DNA of 64,000 nt from Toxonevra muliebris (taxonomy: Eukaryota > Arthropoda > Insecta > Diptera > Pallopteridae). A model generated the notes under the pieces. That model saw only the letters and a list, made by a program, of their open reading frames with translations. It was not told the DNA's origin and did not search any database. Below are positions 10,307 through 20,115 of the stretch, one piece after another. Made by a program: the position numbers and the translations under genes. Each line of letters starts with the position of its first letter. The first letter of the stretch is position 1. Location: the NCBI GenBank assembly GCA_963691655.1, contig CAVNUY010000007.1, forward strand, positions 248,001-312,000. The letters run 5' to 3'.

Positions 10307-10690
10307 CTCAAACAGGAACGGAATCCAATTGCTCTCATAGAAAGATATAGCGTTGCCAGCGATGTCAAACAAATTTTAAAATAAAATTATTATAAAATTA
10401 TGGTTTCACAAATTCACATATATATCAATCGTACATAGTTATATTAAATTATAATTTAACAAAGAGAAAACGTAAATTTAAGTTGGAAAACATAAAATTT
10501 AAATTTGGTAGAAATATTGAATTCGTCGGCCCATGCTGCTTTTCCCTTGCTTTACTTGCCAATAGACTTTTCACTTCTGCGTCGGATTCTGAATAGTCCT
10601 CACTTGCCGCCCTCCTAAATCACATACTAGGAGACTACAAGAAGAAGAAGAATCATCCGCCAAGTCTCGTCTAGTCCTGGGTTCTCCATG
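10307..10690 (-). repeat. Left arm of a large inverted repeat family (uninterrupted copy)
   Basis: Reverse-complemented, this segment aligns along its length with the right arm at 17300-20005: landmarks 'gcgtgggccg', 'cgcagaagtgaaaagtctat', 'tagacgagac' and 'gagaaccc' occur in the same order. The right arm carries two extra insertions that this copy lacks, so this arm shows the empty sites. No protein-coding content is recognisable. Confidence 0.85.
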
Positions 10691-12834
10691 TGTGCTCCAC
10701 AGCTCCTTGCTCCAGCTCTGCTCCAAAGTCCTGCTTTACATATTTGTGGCTGGTAATAATTCTTAATTTTTTCAAAATGCGCCATTGGAAATATGGGGTG
10801 ATTCACTATCTTAACTTATTGCTATGACAGCAGCCATTAAGACGTTATAGTTATTGTACGAGTTAGTATCATATTTTTTTCGTATGGTAAATATGTTGAG
10901 TTTTGAGCCAAAATGATGATGAGCATGGAGCGAAGCCGGAGCTATACTTAAAAGGGTGGAGCGAAGCTGGAGCGGAGCAACTTCAAAATTTGGCTGCTCC
11001 AAAGCCCTGGTTGCAATAATATTCCTAGCAGCGTTTAAGAACATCGGTTATGTACAGCTATTCTTCAAACATTTTTTTTTTTTGGCTTTTCAATTCTAAG
11101 CAAAAATAAGTGTCGAAACGTGTGGAATTTTGAAGTGGAAAACTGTGTTATTAAAAAGTGCGTAGTTTTTAAACGGTTTCGCCGATTTTAACGACGGCAT
11201 TATTCAAAGTGGCCATACACATTACCTTTACATCAACAACTTTGAAAGTTGATTGTTTTCCATTATTTGGTTAATTTAGCATATGGGAAAACAACAACGG
11301 ACATTTTTTGTTAATAATATTTATTTAAAAATTAAATTTTCACAGCTTTAGTTCATTTAGCATGTTTTACAAAACGCTATATATTCAAGTACAAAAAAAG
11401 TAACTTAAGGCACATATAATTCATCAAATGAGTTTGCATCTTAAAAGTAATATACTGAACTAAAAAGGAACGAGTTTTCATGAGAATCAAGTTTCATTAC
11501 ATGCAAGAGACACAAAGCTATATTTTGTGCTTCTCGCACAAGCTTTAATTACATTTTGAACAGGACGATTTTGTCATTCGTCGCTTAGAAGAGGGTCAAA
11601 TGGCACAAATCATTCTATTTTTTTCAGGATTTATTTGTTCAGTATTCTCATCATCAGTCGGCATTACATTTTTAATATTATTTGCACCGACGTAGTCGAA
11701 GTTGGTATTTGTAAGCCCATTTAGAAAACAAATGCGATTGGGGGGCTTTTGTTTTATTTAAAACATGTTGTGAGCGTAATTGACATAAAAAAGTCATATT
11801 TAATATTCCAAAATATTCAGTAATATTTTTGCATTGCCAAATCGGTCCTCGAACTTGATACACAATATTTTTCCCATGATTTTGCTTTTTGTACATACAT
11901 TTTACGGTTGTTTTCTGTGCATAATGGATGTGACTAACGAAATTATTTTCGACTTTACCTTTAATAATGATATACCTCCACATAGAGGCACATCGTTTTA
12001 GTCTAAATCGGATGCCTCCATTGACAAAATTGCATGTTCCAAACTTTCATTTTGAATCTCATCTGTCCGGTTGGTGGTCTTCGTCACTCATCAACAAGAA
12101 ATTTTTCAGTTTCCTGATCATTCAATTACTTTATCGTGCTCATTTCGTATTCCATCAACAAAAACTATAACATAAGAAACACCATCTCAACCATCAACCA
12201 TTTTGTTTTTGAGATCGGATTCGTAATCATCAACCCCGAAAATCCCCTAGCACAAATAATCATTGCAAAAGAATGTTTTTTTTTACTTATGGCCAGCTTT
12301 TCTGTATTCCAGACCACTGTGCATCGTGGTGAACTTCAGTTATACAAAAACAATTTGCTGGGCATACACATTCTGTTCCCTACCATAGATTAATAACAAA
12401 GTTCAACGGATTCTGACAACACATACAGTAGGTGGTAAAAATCTTGTTTTCAATATAGAAGACCAATTCACTAAAACTTTTACCGAAAAAGGTTCCCATT
12501 TTGGATTTTGAAGTTTTTGTCAACTTATTTTCGTACCATCGTTCTGTCACTTAGTAATATTTAACTTTAAAAGAAAATCTAAACTAAATTTCATAACATT
12601 ATTGCCATTTCAACCACATTTCACGTAGCTTTTATAATGATGTAAATTTGTTGCTAAAATTTTGTTTTCATTTTTATTCCACCGACTGTATGTTTCCTTG
12701 GCATCATATAAAAGTATGTCATTTCTTCTCTGAGTAATTTTTGACAAAATTGTTTTTCATTTTCAAAATGAAATCAGCCCTTTGTGCACAAAAAATTTGA
12801 AAATAAAAATGAAAACAAAATAAAAATATATTTA
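10691..12834. other. Non-coding stretch between repeat arm and Tc1-like element
   Basis: GC-richer words built on 'tggagc' or 'gctcc' recur at 10690-10730 and 10920-11000 and suggest a decayed short element. Open frames at 11678-11983 (minus) and 12136-12393 (plus) have no known motif. Confidence 0.4.
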
Positions 12835-14126
12835 AAGCGCGGTTCACGCCAAATTGGCACGCTTTGTTGTAGTCACCACGTCGCCCCTAGTCATAAGAAC
12901 AACAAATTTTTTACTGGGGTTTGTTTACAATACCGTTACCGTTAGTTGATAAATTTTTCATATTAATTGATCGCAAGTTGGTGATTGTGTGCACAATGGA
13001 AGCTGCAAATAGAAAATTGATTGTGAACAAATTTATTGAAAATCCGTCGTGGTCTGGTTCAAAGATTGCGAAAGTGTTAAATATCTCCAAAAGAGAGTTA
13101 TAAAACGATATAAAGAAACTCTTAGTGTTGAAAGAGCTAAAAAAGTTGTGAACAAAACGGGAACCACCAACCTAAAATTAAAAGCAAAGATCTTGAGGTC
13201 CATCAAAAGCAATCCAGGACTATCGGTTAGCGATCGTGCCAAAAAATTCAATACCAGCAAAAGTACTGCTAGACGAATACGCATAAAAACTGGGCTAAAG
13301 TGCTATCGTGCTATAAAATATCCAAATAGAACAGACAAACTGAATTTGCTGGCCAAAAAATGTGCTGGTCTTCTTTATAATAATATTTTGACCAAATTCA
13401 ATGGATGCATTATTGTGGATGACGAATCATACGTAAAATTTGATCTTAAATAGCTTCCAGGTCAAAAATTTTATATGGCAACGAATCGTGGTAATGTACC
13501 CTCAAAATTCAAGTACATAAAAATGAATAAATTTGCAAAGAAAGCAATGGTGTGGCAGGCTATTTGCAGCTGTGGTCTCAAATCCAGGGCATTTGTGACA
13601 TCCTCTTCTATGACGTCTGATATTCACATCAAAGAGTGCCTTTCGAAACGACTATTGCCATTTGTTCGTCACCACCATTCGCCAGTGAAGTTTTGGCCTG
13701 ATTTAGCCAGTTGCCACTACTCTAAGAAAACCATGGATTGGTATCAGACAAATAAAGTAGATGTAGTGCCCAAATATATGAATCCACCCAATGGCCACCA
13801 GCTTCGACCGATCGAAAAATACTGGGCTATTACAAAATATAAGTTGAAGAAAAATGCAGGTATTGTCAAAAATGTGAATTCAATGTTACTAAAATGGAAC
13901 CAAATAGCCGCAAAAGTATCCAGAGCGGATGTTCAAAGTTTGATGGGGTCCATTAATAGGAATACCCGGAACTTTTTGCACAACAAAGAAATTTAAATCT
14001 TTTAATATTATAGTATTAAAACATAATATTAAACTTATCATTTAATGCATTATTTGTTATTCTGAGTGTTCTGGTTAAAAAGATACAGCAACTTTCCTAC
14101 GTGCCAATTTTGCGTGAACCGCGCTT
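12835..14126 (+). mobile_element. Tc1-like DNA transposon, full length, 1,292 bp
   Basis: Inverted ends match over about 27 bp (left AAGCGCGGTTCACGCC, the complement of the right end AAGCGCGGTTCACGCA), flanked by TA at 12833-12834 and 14127-14128. Size, TA target and a single transposase frame on the plus strand are those of the Tc1/mariner superfamily. The transposase is broken. Confidence 0.9.
12996..13996 (+). pseudogene. Tc1-like transposase with one frameshift and one stop
   Basis: From ATG at 12996 the product starts with a helix-turn-helix (NRKLIVNKFIENPSW, GSKIAKVLNIS) and then shifts frame near 13085-13100 before RVIKRYKETLSVERAKK. A second helix-turn-helix (LKAKILRSIKSNPGLSVSDR) follows. 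Catalytic blocks are IVDDESYVKFD, FWPDLASCHYSKKT and PPNGHQLRPIEKYW, so the D, D and E are all present. A TAG at 13451-13453 separates the first block from the rest. About 330 codons in all, normal for the family. It would have cut and pasted the element; as it stands no complete enzyme can be made. Confidence 0.9.
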
Positions 14127-14235
14127 TATAACAAATAATTTTTAGAAAGGTGAAAAGAATTTAGAGTTCTTGCTGTGTCTGCAAAAAAAAATCCTAGATT
14201 GAGGTGCCTTTATTTAAGACTGTTAATGCAACTAT
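14127..14235. other. Short spacer
   Basis: It links the right TA of the Tc1-like element to the left 114-bp direct repeat. Nothing else is seen. Confidence 0.5.
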
Positions 14236-14349
14236 ATTATTCACTTTCCTGTTGTAACTTTTTGGATACAGCAGACGTAAATAGATTAAGCTGACAAAAA
14301 ATGAGAAAAAACATTTTGTCAAAAATTACTCAGAGAAGAAACGACATAC
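14236..14349 (+). repeat. Left 114-bp direct repeat flanking the R1-like remnant
   Basis: It begins attattcactttcctg and ends gacatac. The same 114 bp recur at 16858-16971 with about four differences. The two copies bracket the non-LTR remnant exactly, as target-site duplications do, but are far longer than the usual 10-20 bp. Confidence 0.85.
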
Positions 14350-15155
14350 TTAACACTGGTAACGGAAGCACGCATGGTCCACCACATGGAGTAGCACCCG
14401 TACAAAAAAATGTGGTAGAATACTTCTCGAGAGAAATACTGAACGAATACGGGAAATTTACTTTTGATACGGATAGAGGTAGATCCATAATAGACCTTAC
14501 CTTTGCCCCAGCTCAATTGCCCGCCATGCTAAATGGAGTATTAGCTCTTTAAATACACACGGCGATCATAAGGCCATCACCGTTGATGTCGCTACGCGTA
14601 TTACACCACACACACTTCGTATTCAGAAAGCAAAACAAAAGGGTTGAACGAAAAAAGCCTTCGATGAGGAAATTTTTGCCTCAGTTTTGAACGACGCGAC
14701 GATGATGAGTGTGACATCTGCAGATATGGCAGCAGACGTCACCACACTTCTCGTAAAAGCATGCGACGTAACGATGCCTAGACGTTCAGCGAAGCCCAAC
14801 TGGAAACCAGTTTACTGGTGGAATAATGAAGTGGCAAACGCAAGAAAAAACTGCTTCAATGCAGGCAGAAAAGCGCAGGCGACCCGCTCCATCCCAACGT
14901 GGGATACCTTACACTCCGTCTACAAAGACGAGAGGGCCGAGCTCAAAAACACAATAAGAGCCAGTAAGAATGCCTGTTTCAAAGCGCTTTGCGATAGCGC
15001 AGATTCCGACCCTTGGGGAATAGCATATATAACGGTGATGAAAAAACTCAAAGGACCGAGACCTCCTCAGCCCACCTGCCCCACGCTGATGCGTACAGTG
15101 GTCACTACCCTATTCCGCTCTCAAGAGGAACTCGGTGAAGACCATAACAGAAGGA
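14350..15155 (+). pseudogene. R1-like ORF2 fragment: endonuclease end and linker
   Basis: Frames on the plus strand read EYFSREILNEYGKF and GRSIIDLTFA (end of an apurinic-type endonuclease domain), then, after stops, a 203-codon frame from 14687 with ACDVTMPR, PVYWWNNEV and ELKNTIRASKNACFKAL, the usual linker between endonuclease and RT. The last part of that frame runs into the inserted poly(T) and is not native. Stops and shifts show it is dead. Confidence 0.75.
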
Positions 15156-15164
15156 CGAGGGCAT
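15156..15164 (+). repeat. Target-site duplication CGAGGGCAT, left copy
   Basis: It is identical to 15602-15610 and abuts the poly(A) end of the inserted retrotransposon. Confidence 0.85.
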
Positions 15165-15601
15165 TTTTTTGTTTTTTTTTTTTGTTGGAACAGACAAAAG
15201 AAGTATTTAAGAATACAGCACTCAGACGTCCATTGTACTATATCCAGTGTTCCCTTTTGCTATTCTTTAAATCTACCAAATTTATTAATAAATCTTAGCA
15301 GATCCTGCGGTGTTAGAGAGCTCAGGTGTTCGTCTCCCAACACTCCAGTACCAAATATGCTTACTCTGATCTGGCAGAAACCGGAGCAGACACTAAGAAA
15401 GTAGTCCGCCGTCTCTTCACATTCTTCCTCCAAACCACAGGAAGCACAGAAGGCACTAGCTCCTAGGACAATCATATGCAAATGTTTGGCCCAAGAGAAA
15501 TGACCTGTATATAATCCCACCAGCTGCCTACAACTCTTTCTGTTAAGTGATAACAGAAAGTCTGTTAGACGCTTCGAGATAACAGGTACCATGGTCTTTG
15601 T
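15165..15601 (-). mobile_element. 5'-truncated non-LTR retrotransposon inserted in the R1-like remnant
   Basis: On the minus strand the insert ends in an A-rich tail (plus strand 15165-15184 is almost all T) and is bounded by a perfect 9-bp duplication CGAGGGCAT. Only the last third of an ORF2 remains. It belongs to the same family as the remnant at 44795-46545: both contain ccacaggaagcacagaag and gataacagaaagtctgtta. Confidence 0.85.
15260..15601 (-). pseudogene. ORF2 C-terminus of an RNase H-bearing non-LTR element
   Basis: The product contains LNRKSCRQLVGLYTGHF, then FCASCGLEEECEETADYFL and LTPQDLLRFINKFGRF, the region that follows RNase H in many insect non-LTR elements. The CxxC...(H/Y)...C knuckle is partly degenerate. 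The fragment lost its 5' portion on insertion, so it never coded for a full protein here. Confidence 0.8.
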
Positions 15602-15610
15602 CGAGGGCAT
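15602..15610 (+). repeat. Target-site duplication CGAGGGCAT, right copy
   Basis: It is identical to 15156-15164 and marks the 5'-truncated end of the insert. Confidence 0.85.
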
Positions 15611-16756
15611 ACGTACCAGAGGTAACTACAAGTGAAGTGCTTGCCATACAGCGAAGGATCGCAGACAATAAGGCACCGGGAATAGACGGCATTCCCAACG
15701 TAGCACTAAAAACAGCAATCACAACAAAACCGGAAATGTTTGCTAAACTTTTCGACACCTGCATGAAAGAAGGTGTGTTCCCAGACTATTGGAAGCGACA
15801 TACTGATACTGCTACTAAAACCAGGAAAGCTGCCAGACCAACCGTCATCATACCGCCTTTTATGTATGCTGGTTACACTCGGAAAAATCCTGGAACGTGT
15901 CATTTGCGACAGACTCCAGGAGTCATTCGAAAGACCGGAAGGACTTTCAGAGCGACAATTCGGATTCAGAAAAGCGCGGTCCACTGTCGATGCTATACAT
16001 ACTACAATAAGCATCGCACGCGAAGCCACCAGTGACCAACGGTGGAAAAATGGGGGGAAAAGTACTGCGCAATGGTGACCGTAGACGTAAAAGATGAATT
16101 CAACTAGGCGAACTTTCCCTAGATAATGAGCGCTTTACGGCTGTTCGAAGTACCGGAGTACCTACTGAAAATAATTGCCTACTATTTCACAAACAGAATA
16201 CTCCTATATGATACGGGCGATGGTGAAAAGGAATACAGGATCACCGGAAGCGAATGCACAAAAAAGGGAAGAGAGACATCGCACTATAATAGAGTGGCAA
16301 AGAAGATGGGAGCTGTCTGATAAGGAACGCTGTACCTTTGACCTAATCCCGGACATAGCAAAGTAGTCCCAACGAAATCACGAATAAATGGGCTTTAACA
16401 TTACGCAGTTGCTCAGCGGACATGGATGCTTCAAGCAGTATCTACACCGTTTTAAACTTGAAGTAGATCCGTATTGTCCAAGCTACCCAGACGAGCACGA
16501 AAACTCAAAGCACATCCTCTTTCACTGCCTACGTTTCAAAAGTGAAAGAGAGAATCTGGAGAAAGTATTTGGAGAACCCCCAACGGTGACTAACCTAACG
16601 ACACATATGTGCGACACTATAGAGAAGTGGAGAACAGCAGCCAGGATTGCTGCTATAATAATCAGTAAACTGAGGAACGCAGAACGCGCGCGTAAAGCCG
16701 ATCACGTAATACGCACCACCGCAAATGCAGAAGGCGACAGTAGAGCACTACTATAA
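15611..16756 (+). pseudogene. R1-like ORF2 fragment: reverse transcriptase and C-terminal domain
   Basis: RT begins with EVLAIQRRIADNKAPGIDG, shifts frame near 15790, continues with GKILERVICDRLQESFE and QFGFRKARSTVDAI, and reaches the first catalytic Asp block VTVDVKDEFN. After YRITG (about 16245) a deletion removes everything up to the C-terminal domain, including the second catalytic box (YADD). The rest reads IIEWQRRWELSDKER, ITQLLSGHGCFKQYLHRF and YCPSYPDEHENSKHILFHC, then ends with TAA at about 16756. Several stops and shifts are present. Confidence 0.8.
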
Positions 16757-16857
16757 CGAAAGATGTAGCTTAACGCTAATCCTCTCCGGCAAAGTAATAC
16801 CTAGAGGTAGTCCCGCGGGGTGAGTGGAAGAGAAGTAGGTGGTTTTAGTCGGTAGGA

Positions 16858-16971
16858 ATTATTCACTTTCCTGTTGTAACTTTTTGGATACAGCAGACGT
16901 AAATAGGTTAAGCTGACAAAAAATGAGAAAAACAATTTTGTCAAAAATTACTCAGAGAAGAAATGACATAC
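16858..16971 (+). repeat. Right 114-bp direct repeat flanking the R1-like remnant
   Basis: It is the second copy of 14236-14349 and starts directly after the remnant's 3' end. Confidence 0.85.
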
Positions 16972-17299
16972 GTTTATATGTTGCCAAGGAAACATGCGTG
17001 TTGTCAGTATCCGTTCTATAATTTGTGTCATATACGTATTTATTGGATGTTTTTGCGTGACGTCATTGCTCTAGCTTCTATGGGAATTTAATCGTCTTCG
17101 ATATATGCACGAACAGTCATGACTATAATGAATATATTGGGAAAATTGGAACAATAGATCGTGAGATTTGCGGAAAAAAAAAATGGCCTGTCAAATTATA
17201 ATAATAGTATAGAAGTATAGATATAGACAATGCATAAAAGTATCAACATAAGAAATGAAATAAAGAAATTAATAAATCTGCTCACAGAAAATGGCATGG
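16972..17299. other. Spacer, no gene seen
   Basis: AT-rich sequence up to the start of similarity with the left repeat arm. Confidence 0.4.
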
Positions 17300-17329
17300 C
17301 AGAGAGACTTGGGAACGTGGAGAACCCAG

Positions 17330-17507
17330 GGGGGTTACTCTGTAGTTCGATTTGAAAGAAAATTTACTCGAATTCGAACGATTGGTACTCTAGAAAACAT
17401 TTTTGAATAATATTTGTTCGATGTTCAGATTAAATTTTGTGCCTTTTGGAATCAAATTTGGCATTCGAATAGAACTGTCTTTCGAATCGAACTACAGAGT
17501 AACCCCC
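17330..17507. mobile_element. 178-bp MITE with perfect 23-bp inverted ends
   Basis: The ends begin GGGGGTTACTCTGTAGTTCG and are identical over 23 bp (29 bp with one mismatch). CAG is duplicated at 17327-17329 and 17508-17510. The uninterrupted sequence 'gagaacccaggactagac' survives (as complement) in the left arm. A 3-bp target would fit PIF/Harbinger or CACTA-type elements; the superfamily is not settled. Confidence 0.9.
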
Positions 17508-17985
17508 CAGGGCTAGACGAGACCTGGCGGAAGTTTCTTCTACTTCGTTAGTCTCTTAGTATGTGATTCAGGTGGGGCGCCAAGTAAGGACTATTCAAAA
17601 TCCAACGCAGAAGTGAAAAGTCTATTGGCAAGTGAAACAAGGGGAAAGCTAGCAGCGTGGGCCGTCAAGTTTCATTTAACATTTCCATCAAATTCAATGT
17701 TTTTAAACTTAAATTTACGTTTGAAATGACTGCTGTTTTTCAATTAAAATGTTGCCAACTTGAATTTACGTATTGAAATGTTTTCCAACTTAAATGTACG
17801 TTTTTTCTTTATTAAATTAAAATAATTATTTAATATAACAATGTACGACTGATATACATGTGAATTTGTAAAACTATTTTTTTACTTGAACTTTACTTAA
17901 TATACATACAATACATAAATAAAAAATATTTTGTTATCGCAATTCTGTATTTTAAAATTTTTTGACTTCGTTGACAACGCTATAT

Positions 17986-19958
17986 CAAAGAATATACAAT
18001 ACATACATAGAAGGCGCATCTCTCAAAATTTTTGCAAAATATGTTGCCTTAGTTTCGGGGGCGGGCAGTCGCAGTAAAGACGAAGAGCAAAACCACTCAT
18101 TTATTTTGCTTTTACTCTCTCCCATGCACTCTCATGATGTTCTTTTTCTTAGGTTTTTGCTTAGTTATAGAGTGCTGCCAAGTGAGACTGCGTATAGTTT
18201 CATATGAATGGGTTTTTTACGGAAAATATGTAGGTATATGTTTGCATTTTTTTTTTGCGTTGTTGCCGAATATCAATATTGCTTTCCAACCTCATTGATT
18301 TTTTTTTTTTCAATTTGTGACCCAAGATTATGGTCGTCGGAAAATTTTTTTTTTGTAATATTTTTTGTTTTGTATTCGAAAAAGCATAAAAAATTAGGGC
18401 TGTGCGATTAATCGTTTAATCAACAATTCTGAGCAATTAAAATGCTTGATTAATCAATTATTCAATTAATTAGGATTTTGATTAATCCAAATTGAAATTA
18501 TTCGATTAATCGAGATTTTAATTAGTTGGAATAAAATTATTCGAACAAAATATTCGAACAATTTCTTTTTATTTCCAATTTTATGTATTTTTTTCAAAAT
18601 TTTTCTTTGCGCTTTCTTTTGCGCAACCAATTTCTGCAACGGTGAAACTTTGCCCCACCTCGCAATAAAGATAAATATTGAAAAAAAATCCAACAAATTA
18701 AAAATAAAAACAAATTTTTTGAATATGTTGTTCGAATAATTTTATTCCAAATAATCAGAATCTTGATTAATCGAATAATTTTAATTTGGATTAATCAAAT
18801 TCTGTTTAATCGAATAGTTTGCATTTTGATTAATCAAAATCCTAATTAATCGAACAATTGTATAGTCAAGCATTTTGATTAATCAGAATTCTTACTTAAA
18901 CGATTAATCGCAGAGCCCTAGTTGCAATCAATCGATTTAGAAAGTTTTAAAGGGGGCACCTCTAGTAGTAACTTTTATAAATCGACTTGTTTTTGGATTT
19001 TCTTAAAGTATATGTTTTCAAAAATATGTCTAAAAATTTTCAAGTTGATCGTAAGAAAATTTTTAACTCTTTGTTATTTCCAAAAAAAAATGTTCTTCCT
19101 GACATTAAAGTAAATTGATACTTTAAACGCGTTTTTCTCAAAACGTCGTTATTGAAGTCGGTGACCACGATTATTCAACAACTTCTAAACCGATTATTTT
19201 AAAATTTATATGCTTTTCAATACATAATAATCTAGAGATTGATCAAAGGATTTTTTTTTATGCAAAACTTTTTTTTTACAGCTGAAAAAAAAAAGTGTTT
19301 TTAGTAAAAATTGAACTGTTACTTTGACAGTTGGCCATTTTATTAAATGTGCATATTTTTTCAAATCCTTCGATTTATCACAAGATAATCTTAGAATAAT
19401 GATCTAGATTTGATCGATATTGATCACCGCAAAACATGTTTTTCAGAAAGGTGTCGACGGGATCGCTCATTACTCATAAAGTTTTAAATATTTTTGAATA
19501 GTAATTAGTTAATACATGTACCTTTAAATATTTAATATGTATATAATTTTTATAAAAATTAGTTTACCTGAAAAAAAATTCTTGAAAAATACCTATTTTT
19601 TCGCGTCACAACTGGGGATTTGAATTTTATAATCTGTGCCTACATAAAAGGATATCGACTTTGCGATGTAAATTCTGCTAAGTAATGAAAATACCAGCTA
19701 ATATTACAAGCACGAAAACCAAAAAAAAAAAGAAAGAAAAACATGAAAAAAAGAGAACACAAAACTCTCATTAAAAAAAAGCCTCTCATTTAACAAAGCC
19801 AACAGCAAAGAGAAACAAATAATTTTATCCACTCATTGCTTTTATGAGAACCACTTAATTTTGAGTGCAAAGTGGAGCCAGTTATGGCTCCATCGAACCA
19901 AATTTTTGTGCAAATAAATTTGTTCGTGATGCGCCTTCTATGTATTATATATTCTTTG
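17986..19958. mobile_element. 1,973-bp non-coding DNA element with 7-bp target duplication
   Basis: GCTATAT is duplicated at 17979-17985 and 19959-19965. The element starts CAAAGAATATACAATAC and ends with the complement of CAAAGAATATATAATAC; 'gcgccttctatgtatt' and its complement extend the inverted ends to about 33 bp. The left repeat arm shows the empty site. No transposase is recognisable inside. A 7-8 bp duplication would fit P- or hAT-type elements (inference). It hosts a foldback MITE at 18395-18920. Confidence 0.85.
18395..18920. mobile_element. Foldback MITE packed with GATTAATC motifs
   Basis: The ends are TAGGGCTGTGCGATTAATCG and, complemented, TAGGGCTCTGCGATTAATCG. Inverted arms extend about 170 bp on each side and carry many copies of TTAATCGA or TTGATTAATC. 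The centre (18560-18700) is unique. No flanking duplication was found by eye. Dense subterminal motifs of this kind are typical transposase-binding arrays (inference). Confidence 0.8.
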
Positions 19959-20005
19959 GCTATATCTTCCTATAAGAGCAATTGGATTTCGTTCCGTTCC
20001 TGTTT

Positions 20006-20107
20006 GAGATAAAGTTGAGGATTTGACATTTCTCAATTTGAGAATAAGCCCTTGGAGTTGGAGATTTTGCAGTCTTCTTCTCTCTATTTTGTTATTGCTT
20101 TTCTTTT
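20006..20107 (+). repeat. Part of a roughly 200-bp tandem unit, left piece
   Basis: Its end (cttttcttttgttgatac) matches the junction 'ctttttttctgttgatac' near 22020-22037. The unit is split by the hAT-like insertion and resumes at 21819. Confidence 0.55.
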
Positions 20108-20115
20108 GTTGATAC

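Larger units (their letters stand above)
14350..16857 (+). mobile_element. R1-clade-like non-LTR retrotransposon remnant
   Basis: Pieces of one ORF2 are found in order: the end of an endonuclease domain (GRSIIDLTFA), a linker, RT (KAPGIDGIPN, VTVDVKDEFN) and a C-terminal domain with a CCHC-like knuckle. The 5' end is truncated, an internal deletion removes the RT catalytic YADD region, and a second retrotransposon lies inside (15165-15601). There is no poly(A) at the 3' end, which reads gtcggtagga. R1 assignment rests on the C-terminal HLTQ-type, LSGHGCF and YLHRF motifs and is moderately sure. Confidence 0.75.
17300..20005 (+). repeat. Right arm of the large inverted repeat family, twice interrupted
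   Basis: Native arm sequence is 17300-17329, 17508-17985 and 19959-20005. It aligns to the reverse complement of 10307-10690. The interruptions are a 178-bp MITE and a 1,973-bp element, each with its own target duplication and each absent from the left arm. Similarity ends near 'ctgtttgagataaag' on the outer side. Confidence 0.8.
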
